Positions 37,387 to 47,800 of a stretch of 64,000 nt of DNA are shown here, piece by piece. Every line of letters begins with the position of its first letter. Within the stretch, counting starts at the first letter, position 1. Under the pieces are notes generated by a model. It ran no database searches and was not told where the DNA came from. It worked only from the letters and a program-made list of their open reading frames with translations. Location: contig JANPWX010000448.1 in assembly GCA_024734555.1 (NCBI GenBank), forward strand, positions 397,716 through 461,715, in the 5' to 3' direction. The translations under genes were made by a program, and so were the position numbers. Source of the DNA: Trochalopteron elliotii. Its lineage: Eukaryota > Chordata > Aves > Passeriformes > Leiothrichidae.

Positions 37387-38193
37387 GTAAACGCCTTCAG
37401 GAGCAAATTATGTGCTATCTTATTTATAAAAAAATGCATAAAGGAGACTGTTTTCAGTTAATTACTGTATTGTCCTCTATAGATCCTTTAAGATGTGCTT
37501 GTTCTGGTGCTTTCTTGTGGTTTTCAAATCTTAACATTTGCTTTCAATAAAGAGCCTTCTAATTTCTGATTTATCTTTTCCTGGTAGGAAGAAAAGTGGT
37601 GAAATTTAAGCTTATTCATTGATACACTGAGATCTGTCTGAGGAAATAGGAATTATTGTCACTTACCTCTTTGAAAGCAGCTTCCAGTGGCATGGATTGC
37701 ACATTGTGCCTTAACACAGTGTCTTCTGTTTTCTTTTGTATTGTAACAGGTATTCTTAAATCACACTGATGGTCTAAATTAGGGCTTAGGTTTATGGCCT
37801 TTGCTGATTCCCTTTTGACAGATCCTCAAATTGCATGACATTTTTGATAAAGCACCTTGGAACTGAAGAGGTGAATGTGTTGCAAAGGTGATGCAGCATT
37901 TTCAGAGCAGACATTTCTGAACCTAGTGAGAGGATGGAAACTGGACATTGCCACTCCTTCTTTCTGTGCCATCCCTGTAGATTCCTTTCAATCCTAATTC
38001 TTCCAAAGTCATTTCTTGCTAAACTTAGTGTGTGCTGTGGCCCACTCTTACCAGCTGGTAAATGGGTGAGGAAAAAATATTATGTCAAATATTAACCTTA
38101 TTCATACCTTTTCAGGTATTTTTCCAGGTAAAGACCCTTTCTAGGTGGAAGTCCCTCCCAAATCTATTTTTGACAGTCTGTGATTGCTTTCAG
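37387..38193 (+). other. SHANK2: SHANK2 intron 5
   Basis: 807 bp of unrecognised intronic sequence. Its last part reads open in the frame of exon 6, so an open frame starts at 38062, but the acceptor tgattgctttcag and SHANK homology place the exon start at 38194. Confidence 0.85.
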
Positions 38194-38361
38194 ACTCTTT
38201 TGGAGCTGGGAGCATCCCCCAACTACAAGGACAGCTGTGGCCTGACCCCACTGTACCACACAGCTGTGGTGGGAGGGGATCCTTTCTGCTGTGAGCTCTT
38301 ACTCCATGAACATGCTACAGTCAGCTGCAAGGATGAAAATGGATGGCAAGAAATTCATCAG
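38194..38361 (+). CDS. SHANK2: SHANK2 coding exon 6: ankyrin repeats 3 to 5
   Basis: 168 nt, phase 0 to 0, encodes residues 248-303. TLLELGASPNYKD completes repeat 3; GLTPLYHTAVVGGDPFCCEL then LLHEHATVSCKD is repeat 4; NGWQEIHQ starts repeat 5. The GLTPLYHTA and ENGWQEIHQ blocks are SHANK-specific ankyrin variants. The donor CAG|gtagga is good. The reading frame stays open past the donor into the intron for 207 nt, so intron retention would add foreign residues before stopping at 38566. Confidence 0.97.
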
Positions 38362-40473
38362 GTAGGAAAGATTTGCTTTTTGTTGGACTTGCATGAGGAA
38401 ATGTGCCATGGTTTTTCTTGGGTTAAGCACTATTTTGAGGTCCCTGCGCATTCAAGTAGGAAGTTTCTTCCTTTTTCTATCTGCTCTTTCTACTTCTTTT
38501 TATTTATTCACATTGCATCCTGCTGTGGTGACTTAGAAGTAGAAAACCATTCCAGTGGTGTTCTGTAACTTTGAAATCCTCTGGTTTACTGTGGATTTTG
38601 CTGCAGAAATTGCACTGGTCGTATTTATGTTGTGGACTCTTGAAGTTTAGATTCTGGTTCGTGGCACTTCAGTAGGAAGATGTAGCTCATTCATTTGGTT
38701 AGATGCCAGTGTCAATGTCCTTGGTAATGCTCCTTGTGTGTTTGTCAGGGTGCTTTCCCTTAGTCTCTGCTGAACTTTACAGGAAGATTTGGGTTCAGGA
38801 TCCTGCTGCTGGGATCCATCAGCCTCTCACTGTCCTCTCCAGAAATGCCTGAATGTTATCCAGCAGTTGTGTAAAAATGCTTTATTGATTTCCCTTTGCA
38901 TAGTGATAAATTCAGTAATATGCAAAGTTTAAAGATTCTAACAGTCCCAATGTCATTGCAGCTACTTTGTCATTTCTCTGTATGGGTGAGTTTGGATAAT
39001 TACAAAAATTGGAACTGCTGTAGTACGAGATAAATAAAGATACAAGTAATCAACCTTCCAGGTCTGCCTGGGTCATCCTGATCCACTTTATTTTCTGTGC
39101 ACTAAATTCTTTAGTACACAGATTTTTTTTTTTCTCCTTTTCTTGGAAAGAAATGGGAGGTACCTTTGGCACCCACATTTGGGCAGGAATCGGAGCTTTT
39201 TCACTGAGTGGTTCCAGGTCAAGGTTGTTGGGATCCATCTCTGGAGTAGGGGAAAAGAGAGGAATAATTTAATTACCATATTTTCTGAGGATGTGGAGGA
39301 AATGGATTGTCTAGATCAAAGTATTACCCCGTCTGGACTCCCTGAAAATACAGAGAAAATGTCCCTCTTTTTAAACCCCAGCCTCATACCCATAAGGTTA
39401 TTGTTTCTCATAATGAAGTAGAGCTTTCAAACCCCCTGTGTTGGTTGTAATCCTAAATAAATCAATGTTTACGCCTGGGTTAGGAACAATCTATTTTGTC
39501 TAATCAATAATTCAAACCTTCCTCAATGAATTAAGAAGAATTGGGATTTAATTTGTGCACTGAGCAGTCCACTTAACTTTTCTCTTCCAAATTGTAGATC
39601 CAAGCCAGATGTCAGTCTGTACCTCCCACTGAATTGAGGAGTGATGAGGTACCTCAGAAAGACTGAATGGATTTCTATATCTGTATCTCTTGTCTTAAAT
39701 TCTGATTTATGTAGGAATGATGCTTATCTGAGGTACCACCAAAGTTCAAAACATTAGAAATTGGGAGATGCTTGGTCAGTGGGCCATAGAGGAGAAGGAA
39801 GTCAAGTAAAAGAGGCTGAGGGACTAGAATTACTGTGTTTTTTCTAAAGCTTATTTGCTAAGCAGGAAAGTTTCTAATTTCTATGAATCTTCTTCATAGA
39901 GGCTTATTTCCAAAAACCCAGAGTCTAACCTTTTATTTGTGTGACAGATAAACTAACTCTTGAAGATTTCTGTCTGTTTTGGAGCAGTGCCCTGTGTATG
40001 CTGTGTGCTTGCTTGACATCACAGAACCAAGAAGATTTGCTTGGTTTTTGGCCAGATTTTCCTTCTAAGGCTTGTAAGCAGTTTGGGAAAAAAGCTCTGG
40101 CAGTCCGATCATCTTCAGTGCCATCTGGTGGGCAGTGCTCTGGAATGTAGCAGGACAAAAAACTTGTGACATCTGAGTCATGAACAGTAGTGGATAAAAA
40201 GTTCCAAAGGCTGTATTTTCTTGATCCCTTAGGCTGCCATTCCCAAAATAATCAGATGGTTAAACTCAAGCACATCGTTGCTGTACCTGAAGTGCCCACA
40301 ATGGAGTTGGTGCAGGAATGCACATCTGGGTGTCTGTGCTCCCATCAGAGAACCAGGCATGGTTCTAAAAATTAGACCCTCAGTGAAAACAGCACCTTCT
40401 CTGCTGAAAATCTTTGCCTGGAACTCTTGCCTAGGCTGTGTAATAACCAAAATATTGATGCCTCCCTGCCCAG
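38362..40473 (+). other. SHANK2: SHANK2 intron 6
   Basis: 2112 bp with no recognised repeat family or RNA gene. It ends in a short acceptor tract, cctccctgcccag. Confidence 0.85.
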
Positions 40474-40590
40474 GCTTGCAGGTACGGCCACGTGCAGCAC
40501 CTGGAGCACCTGCTGTTCTACGGGGCCGACATGTGCGCGCAGAACGCCTCGGGGAACACGGCCCTGCACATCTGTGCCCTCTACAACCAG
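40474..40590 (+). CDS. SHANK2: SHANK2 coding exon 7: ankyrin repeats 5 and 6
   Basis: 117 nt, phase 0 to 0, encodes residues 304-342: ACRYGHVQHLEHLLFYGADM, CAQNASGNTALHICALYNQ. It finishes repeat 5 and starts repeat 6, with the HLLFYGADM and GNTALHICA motifs conserved throughout the SHANK family. Base composition is striking: most third positions are G or C and the exon has many CpGs (ggccgac, tgcgcgcag, gcctcgggg), unlike the AT-leaning exons around it. A CR1 insertion sits only 85 bp past its donor. Confidence 0.97.
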
Positions 40591-40674
40591 GTGAGAGCCC
40601 CTGCCCTGACACCCAGCCCTGATGGCAATTCTGTCCCCTCCCTGCAGGGGCATAAGTGTTCAGCAGGAGCTGGG

Positions 40675-41146
40675 AGATCACAGAGTCACGGGATGGGTTG
40701 GCTTGGAATAGAACTTGCAGATCATCCAGTTCCAATCCCCGTCCAACCTAGCGTTGAACATTCCAGGGATGTGCCATCCACAGCTTCCCCAGGGCCTCAC
40801 CACCCTCTCAGGGAGGAATTCTTTCCCAATATCTGATCTAAACCTGCTCTCTTTCAGCTTGAAGCCTCTCCCCTTCATCCTATCACTACATCATTTTATA
40901 TGCAATGAAGTGCTTCAGGTTTCAAAAAGTGGTCTTAAAAATCGCCATCCAGCCTAGCCTTGAACATTCCAGGGATGGGCCATCCACAGGGCCTCACCAC
41001 CCTCTCAGAGAGGAATTCTTTCCCAATATCTGATCTAAACCTGTTCTCTTTCAATTTGAAGCCTTTCCCCTTCATCCTATCACTACGTAATTTTATATGT
41101 AATGAAGTGCTTCAGGTTTTAAAAAATGGTCTTAGAAATTGGAAAG
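40675..41146 (-). mobile_element. CR1 LINE fragment with an internal tandem duplication
   Basis: In reverse orientation it starts with the CR1 3' terminus (gatcacagagtcacgggatg) and runs into the body (cattccagggatg, gcctcaccaccctctcag, gaattctttcccaatatctg). The body is present twice: 40741-40943 and 40945-41140, with a period near 206 bp. The second copy lacks 9 bp (cttccccag) of the first. It sits 85 bp downstream of exon 7. Confidence 0.88.
40741..41140. repeat. tandem duplication of about 200 bp
   Basis: Two direct copies, 40741-40943 and 40945-41140, include both CR1 body sequence and the segment past it (gaagtgcttcaggttt, aagtggtctta in copy 1). They differ by scattered substitutions and one 9-bp gap, so the duplication is not very recent, or it was retained through gene conversion. 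Confidence 0.88.
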
Positions 41147-43638
41147 AACGTAATTAAAATGATCTTATTGGTGTTTCATTCAGTGATTGCAATTAAGGCT
41201 GCTCATTGTAGGTAGCAAGAGTATGGATATTGGAAAATAAAACATTATGCTTTACCAGCTTTTTGGGGTTTAATTCATATCTAAATATTTGTTTGCTATA
41301 CAGAATTTATTGCTGTTATTCTATAATTTAATTTAGAATTAAATAAAAAATAGTTGTAAAATACTGTGGAAATGTCTCTATACAGCAGATGCTGGTTCTT
41401 TGCTGTTTACAACTTGTGTAGTCATTTTCAAGTAGTAGAACCTTTTGATTTGATAGCATTTTATACTCTCTTTGCAGGGATGGGGTGGGGAGGGATGAGT
41501 TTTACAGCTGTGTTAAAATTCAGCACATAAAATACTACATTGAATTCGGAAAGCATGAGATGTGACTGTAAACGCTGAAACATCTGTTAAAGCATCTGCA
41601 TCTTAATTACCATCTTGGGTTTTTTTCTAAAGTCTTGTCAAGACAGATTCCTCAATTAGGTCTGAAATACCCTCAGCTTAAAAAAAGAAGAATTTTGACG
41701 ATAATCCGACATTTTTCAAGACTGCACACTTTTAGCAAAGGTTGTGCAGTATGAGGTGGGAATTAGAGTAATCCTGTAGAATGACAGTGGTTTTCACGCA
41801 GAGATGTGTTTTCCTGACCTCAGTAGAAGTTGTTATTCTGCAGGAGACTTTGGGACTCTAACTGAAACTGCATCTACAAATTTTCAAGTATTTACACAGT
41901 CACTAAGCTTGGCTTGGTGAATAGAACTTTAACACCTTCTGCCTGCACTGATATCCTTCTGTTTTCCTTCATCCAGTGTGTGTGTGGAAATACAAAGTTT
42001 CCGTTGGGGTGCTATGAACCTTAACCTGTGCTGATTTTGCCAGTGGCTTTTTTGATGGAAAGTTGTTATTGGTCCGTGTGGAAGGAAAGGTGCTGCTTTT
42101 TCCAGCTGGAGAGAATGGGAAGGACAGCAGTATCCTTGTTACCTCCAGATTCCTGTAGATGGAGTCATTACCCATTTGATCTTCCCTTCCAGTCTTTCCT
42201 GGGGAATTTTCTTGGGTTACTTTCTGAAGTTGGTAAATTTGTTTTCCTGGATGTCAGTGATGTGAATGTGTGTGAATAAACTCTTGGTTTTGAAAGTTAT
42301 TCCATGGCCATGCAGTTACTCTGTTTTTTGCTGGGGTGAAATGTGCCCTCTTTCACTGGGAGGATTGGATCTGAGATGAAAGCTGTTGTAGTATTAAAAT
42401 TGAATATAATCTGACAGATGGGGAGGAAACCAAAAGGAGCAAACGTGAAGTTAAGAATGCTTCTGTTTGCTTCAAAAGACTAAAAATAAATAAACAAACA
42501 AATTCAGGACTTAACCCAAATAAATTTTCTTGGATTTTTTTAAAATGTTGAACAGCTCTTTAATGGCTTTTTTGGCAAAACTTTTTTAATCACAACCATT
42601 TAGTTAATAAATCCCTTAGCATGTTTTTGTTACACTGCAGACACAGCTCAGTTAAATTTGTAGACAGTTTTTAAATGTACGATTCTTTTGGTGTTGTGAT
42701 CTTGGATGTTTTATTCTCATAAACAAATGAGTAATCACCCAATAAATACAGTATGGTTTTCAATATAATTATTTATATCCTCAAGTTCTTGATTAAAATT
42801 GGGCATTGATCAATTGTTTAGAAATAGAGAGAATGCAACTTAAGTGCAGATTGCAGTGCAAGCAAATGAGACTATCTCAGTTAATTGTATATCATTAAAA
42901 ATCATAATCTAAGAGATAATTGTTAATTTACCATCTTGTTCCATTCTGTTATTTTTCAGTTGAGGAAAAGGTAGAACAACCTTCTTTCCAGGTACGCTTA
43001 GGGCAGCCCTGTGATGGGGAGACTTAAAGGGACCAAGAATCTACTGTGGGAAATTAGAAAACAGAATGACAGAAATGATTTTAAATCATAATTTCCGCAA
43101 ATTAACCTGTGACTCAGAGTCTAGTAAATAAGCTTAATTTCTGTCACTAAAATACCTAAATTATGCACTTTGTCTTCTCTGACTGCAAATTTACTGTTCA
43201 AAGTGAAACGTAGCACATCCAAATACCTCATTAGGTAAAACTCTATAGCACAGCATATCAAGACAACCCAGAAAACACAACAAAATTAAGAGCAATATTT
43301 ATGATGAGGGAATAGAAAACCCTTTTGAAATGTGAATTGATTTGCATAAGACCCTAAGATGAACAAGATGAACATTAAAGATGACAAGTAAGAAGCAGAG
43401 TCCATACAGGAATCATCAAAAATGCTGAGAATCCACTCAGAAGCTCCAAGAATTTCTACCAGATTGTGGTCATTTGTATTTAACAGCCGTGGAGAGCAAT
43501 GATTTGACCAATGCACTTATATTGGCCAAAATAAATTATTTTTAAGATATTTCCTTTGCAGATTTTCTCAGTTTGGAAGGTCTGAAGTGAAATTTTCCTC
43601 CTTGTGCTGTAACTGTTAGCATTTTTTAGGGGGAAAGA

Positions 43639-44236
43639 TGTAGGAGAAGGGAATCCAGGTGACCTTGCCCCTGATAAGGAACAGCTGTGTTAATTACAAA
43701 ACACAGCCTCGCTCTTGATGAGTCACAGCTGTATCCAATGAGGATAAGTGTGATAAAAGGGAGTGGATTAGCTGGTGAGAGGGAAGTATGAAGGAGGAGG
43801 AACCTTAAGGAAGAAGGAATGAGGGAACCATGAAGAAGGAGGAGGATCCTGGGGAGAGAGAATCCCTGCTATGAGGTCAGTGTGGGGCTGCAGTCACAGT
43901 CTAGCTAGGTAAAAGCTGCAGTTATAGTCTAGATGGGTAAAAGCTGCAGTCAGAGCCTGTTGTTGGAACCTGCAGTCAGAGTCTAGCTGGGTAAAAGCTG
44001 CAGTCAGAGTCTGCAAACTGATCCCTGCAGTCAGAGTTCAGCAGGGAATAACCAGCAGTCAGAGGCTGCAAGGGAAACCCACAGCAGGAGCTGCTGCAGC
44101 CAGAGTCAGTGAATGGTTGGAGTCAGGATGGCTGAGCTGTAAAGAGGAATAAACCAGGGCCCTTTTCATGCTGTGATAAACAAGCAGTCTGTGTCTGGGA
44201 GCATTTCTGCCCTCTAACAAGAAGGCTGCTGCAACA
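43639..44236 (+). mobile_element. solo LTR of an endogenous retrovirus, copy B
   Basis: Same family as 2608-3102: it starts TGTAGGAG and ends GCAACA, with a polyadenylation signal (gaggaataaacc) near the 3' end. The flanking 6-mers gaaaga (43633-43638) and aaaaga (44237-44242) differ at one base, fitting an aged target duplication. It is 598 bp because it keeps about 44 bp that copy A lost (between two cagctgt direct repeats) and has about two more 28-bp units built on gctgcagtcagagtctag. No internal retroviral sequence remains. It lies in the sense orientation in SHANK2 intron 7. Confidence 0.88.
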
Positions 44237-44788
44237 AAAAGAGAGGTAATAAGGGTGGTCAGTGCAGTGTGTATTGACAGATCAAATAATTTGATGTGTA
44301 CTAGAAAAACCTCATACATTTAATATTGAGGGTAGGTTGAAAAATAGCCCCCAACGAAATAAGTGGTGAAACTGCTTTGTTTAATTTTTAGCAGGCGGGA
44401 AGGGTATAATTCATCCCAGTTCTGTGAACAGTACTGTTTTTTCTACGAAATAGGCAAAGAACTCACATGGAGTCAAATTTTTGTAAAATCCAATTTGTCA
44501 AATATGGAACTTTGTCAGTACAGTGGCTTAAAAATTTACTAATGCATTTACTTCTTGCATTCCAGCGTGTTTCTTTACACTTGCCTAGAGTTTCTAATAC
44601 ACTGCAAAGCACCTGAAGCCTTGTCATTTTTAAAATGCTGTTTCAATAATTAAATTTTCATATAATTTATTTGGTTTATTTTTTAATCATGAAAATATAG
44701 ACCAAACACCTCATAACCTCTTAGCAGTTACAGTCTCTTTAGTGCCAAAGGATCCTTATGAACAAGTTTTCTTTTCCACCATTTTCAG

Positions 44789-44866
44789 GAGAGCTGTGCA
44801 AGGGTGCTGCTATTCCGGGGAGCCAACAAGGAGATCAAGAATTACAACAGCCAGTCTCCATTTCAG
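44789..44866 (+). CDS. SHANK2: SHANK2 coding exon 8: ankyrin repeats 6 and 7
   Basis: 78 nt, phase 0 to 0, encodes residues 343-368: ESCARVLLFRGANKEIKN then YNSQSPFQ. It closes repeat 6 and begins repeat 7. ESCARVLLFRGAN is nearly invariant in SHANK proteins. The acceptor ccattttcag and donor CAG|gtaaaa are good. It is followed by the longest intron in the window. Confidence 0.97.
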
Positions 44867-47800
44867 GTAAAAAAGGAAATATCTCTTCCCCCTGAAATAT
44901 TGGGAAGAAAACATCATGTGAACTTGGGTTTGGGGAGAAGTCACACCATACAAGGCTGGACACGTGTAGAGTGAGTGAGTGAAAACATTGTTTTTTATCT
45001 AATTCATGAAGTGAAGATGTCCTGTAATAATTAGGAATGAGAAGAAAACATCCTCTGGTGACACTGTCAATGAGTCTGAGAATTCTGTGAGTGGTTGGTG
45101 GCAACACATGAAGTGCTTGGTGTTCTGCAGTCAGATGTGCCTTACTCTGTGCTGCTCTCCAGTCTCATGTAAGACAGATCCAAGATCCACCTAAGAGTGA
45201 TCCAAGGATTGTGGGGGCACTTTGGTTTGCTTGGCCCCTCTAGGTTTAGCCAAAAAGAAGCTCTTCCTTCCTTGGATGTGAGGCCAAAGCTGGGCTAAGT
45301 TTCTGGGATGGGATTGACTTAATGCACAGTCAGCGTTAGAGGCTGAAGCTGCCATCTGTTATCTCCAAAAGAAAATGAACCCTTTCCTTTGGATTAGTCA
45401 AAATTTTGTCCCCATTTTCTGATGTGGAAGCACTTTCAGTAAGCTGAATTAAAAATCCAAATGGAAGAGAATTGGTTGTCCAGAGGGTTGTCAGGTATGG
45501 CTGACAACCTCAAGCCCTTATTTCTGAAGCAGGCTTAATTAGCCTGAAGTCAGAGAAACATTCCTAATGCAAAGTGATACATGAGAAATAGGGATGGAAA
45601 CTGTAATATTTAAAAAAGAAAAAAAAAAAAACCCAAAACAAACCAGAAGATTTCTTTTCAAGTTACAAAAATCAGTGTTTCTGGAAGAATGATGGCACAG
45701 TGCCATTAACAGGAGGGGACTGTTTCCCCAAACCAAGGAGTTTTTCAAGTAAAAGAAATTCTGATTTGTCTTTCCTTGGTGTATCATCCCCATTACCTTT
45801 TTGATGCACTTTGGATAATGCTGGCAGAGGATTCAAGGACAAATGCTTTGGCAAGTGAAACAATTTTTGCTGGATCCATGTGGGTCTCTGAGGTAACTCT
45901 CCAAGTTTGTGTGTAGTTACAGGGCTTTCAAAAAAAACCTCAGCCAAATATTTCTGTATCAGTTTAACTCCCTCCATATTTTGAAGATTTTCTGGGCCTA
46001 AGTTGTGCATCTCACAAGCTTAAGAGTTCTGCTTGCAAATCCCAGCCAGAATGTTGTTTACTTTTGGGACCATTTTCCTCAAATTGGGGAAGTGGTGCAT
46101 TAATAATTTAATTTTAGGTACCATTTTCAGACTGCTAATAATTTTCCATCTAAATACATGCTAAGCACAAATTCACCAAGTGCTGGCTAATACTTTTCTC
46201 TGCACCTCAGAATTAAGAAATGATCAAAAAACAGAGCCAGAGAAAACCCTAATTGTGGGAGGGATGTGTTCCAGAGTAATGTCTTGGATTAGATTATTTT
46301 GTTACTTGATGTCTTTGTGGTTATCTTTTTGGTTTAGGATTTTGAGGGGGAGGGTAAATGTCACACAGAAGAGTTTTCATTTGTCTTCCTCTTTGTGCTG
46401 ACAGCTCCAACATTCTTGTTCTTGCTCTTGGAACAGAAAAACATGTAGGGAATGTAGAAAAAGTTCTGTTTTATCCGAGTGGAGTGAGTAGAGGAAACCC
46501 TGACGCCAGCACTGCAATAAAGCAGCCTTAGAGTGAATTCTTTGCCATCTGTCTGTTGCTGACCCAGTCCATCAACCACCACAAGTGGAGCTGTTATAAA
46601 ATTATGCAGAATCCCCTTGAGTTAATAGGATTTTGCATACTAAAAATGTTTGCTCATGTAATCAGCAGGCAGGAACATCAAGGCATCTCATATGTACATA
46701 ATGAGAGTGGTTGTAGCTGCAGCATCTATTCCTTTGAGTCACCTCCATTATGTCCCTTTCTCAGCAACCTTGAAGGGATGATTCTTTGGAGTTGTTGCTC
46801 GGAAAATTGATGATATGAAAGCTGTGCTATTCTGTAAAAACAACAGGATCCAGTCTTGGAGAAGTTTGTGTGCTGTTTTCAAGATCTGCCAAGGCTTTAT
46901 TTCTTTCAATGGAAATGAACAGCAGAATTTGTATCAGGCATCAGTGTCCAATGAATGTGGTGCAAGTTTGCCACCAAAAGAATAAATGTGCACATGCTCA
47001 CTTCTCACCAAATCACAGGGCTTGTTAAAGCAAGCATAGATATACCAGACTGCAGGAAGGAAAGCTAATCTGAATTCTGTGACACTCAATTCAGGGACCC
47101 CACACTGTGCCCACCTGGGATCGGGGTGTCCTTTTTGCCTTTTCAGTGTCCAGCAGATTTAGCTGGAATGGCATTACCAGGTGCTGAGGACACAAAAAAG
47201 CTTGGCTGTATTTTCCAGTTAAGCACCTAACCCTGCAGTAGCTGCTTTTGCAGGGATGTGTTTCATCCTGACCCATTCCTGGGGTGCATAGAGTCAGCAA
47301 TCAGTGTTGGGTACAGCTGATGTCACCCATTGCTGAAAGTCTGCAGAATGTGGGGTCAGCAGAAATCTTCCTGTATTTTATTTTTTAGTAATTTGAGGTG
47401 AGATGAAACCAGTGCCACATTGTTATGTTATATTGCCAGTTCTGTTTATTAGTCACTTACCCAGCTCATTCTGGCTGGGCCATCTAAGTAACTTACGTGT
47501 TATTTTATCAGTTCTTATTTATTAGTAAAACCTCCAGAAATATCCTTTCTGAAAAGCCATGTTATCCCATCACTATCCACAGCTACTTGGTTTTCCACAC
47601 ATTTCTTGTTTGTCAAGGTTCACGTAAACTAATTCATTGCCTATCTAGCAAATATTAATCCAATAGCTAAGAAATCTGAGTTTTGCAGTGTTTACAAGCT
47701 GTTGAAATGAAGTGTAAGTTAAAATGAACATACACCTTGTTTATCAGGTCTTTCCCTTTTAGTAATCAGCAGCTCCATATGAATAATTCAAATGGGCAAC

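Larger units (their letters stand above)
40591..44788 (+). other. SHANK2: SHANK2 intron 7
   Basis: 4198 bp. It holds the duplicated CR1 copy at 40675-41146 and solo LTR copy B at 43639-44236. The 2.5 kb between them is AT-leaning with nothing recognised, and the last 550 bp leads to the acceptor ccaccattttcag. Confidence 0.85.

Noticed and set aside
38062..38568. A 168-codon open frame extending through exon 6
   Set aside because: Only 38194-38361 has SHANK homology, and it is bounded by good splice sites; the extensions are intron read-through.
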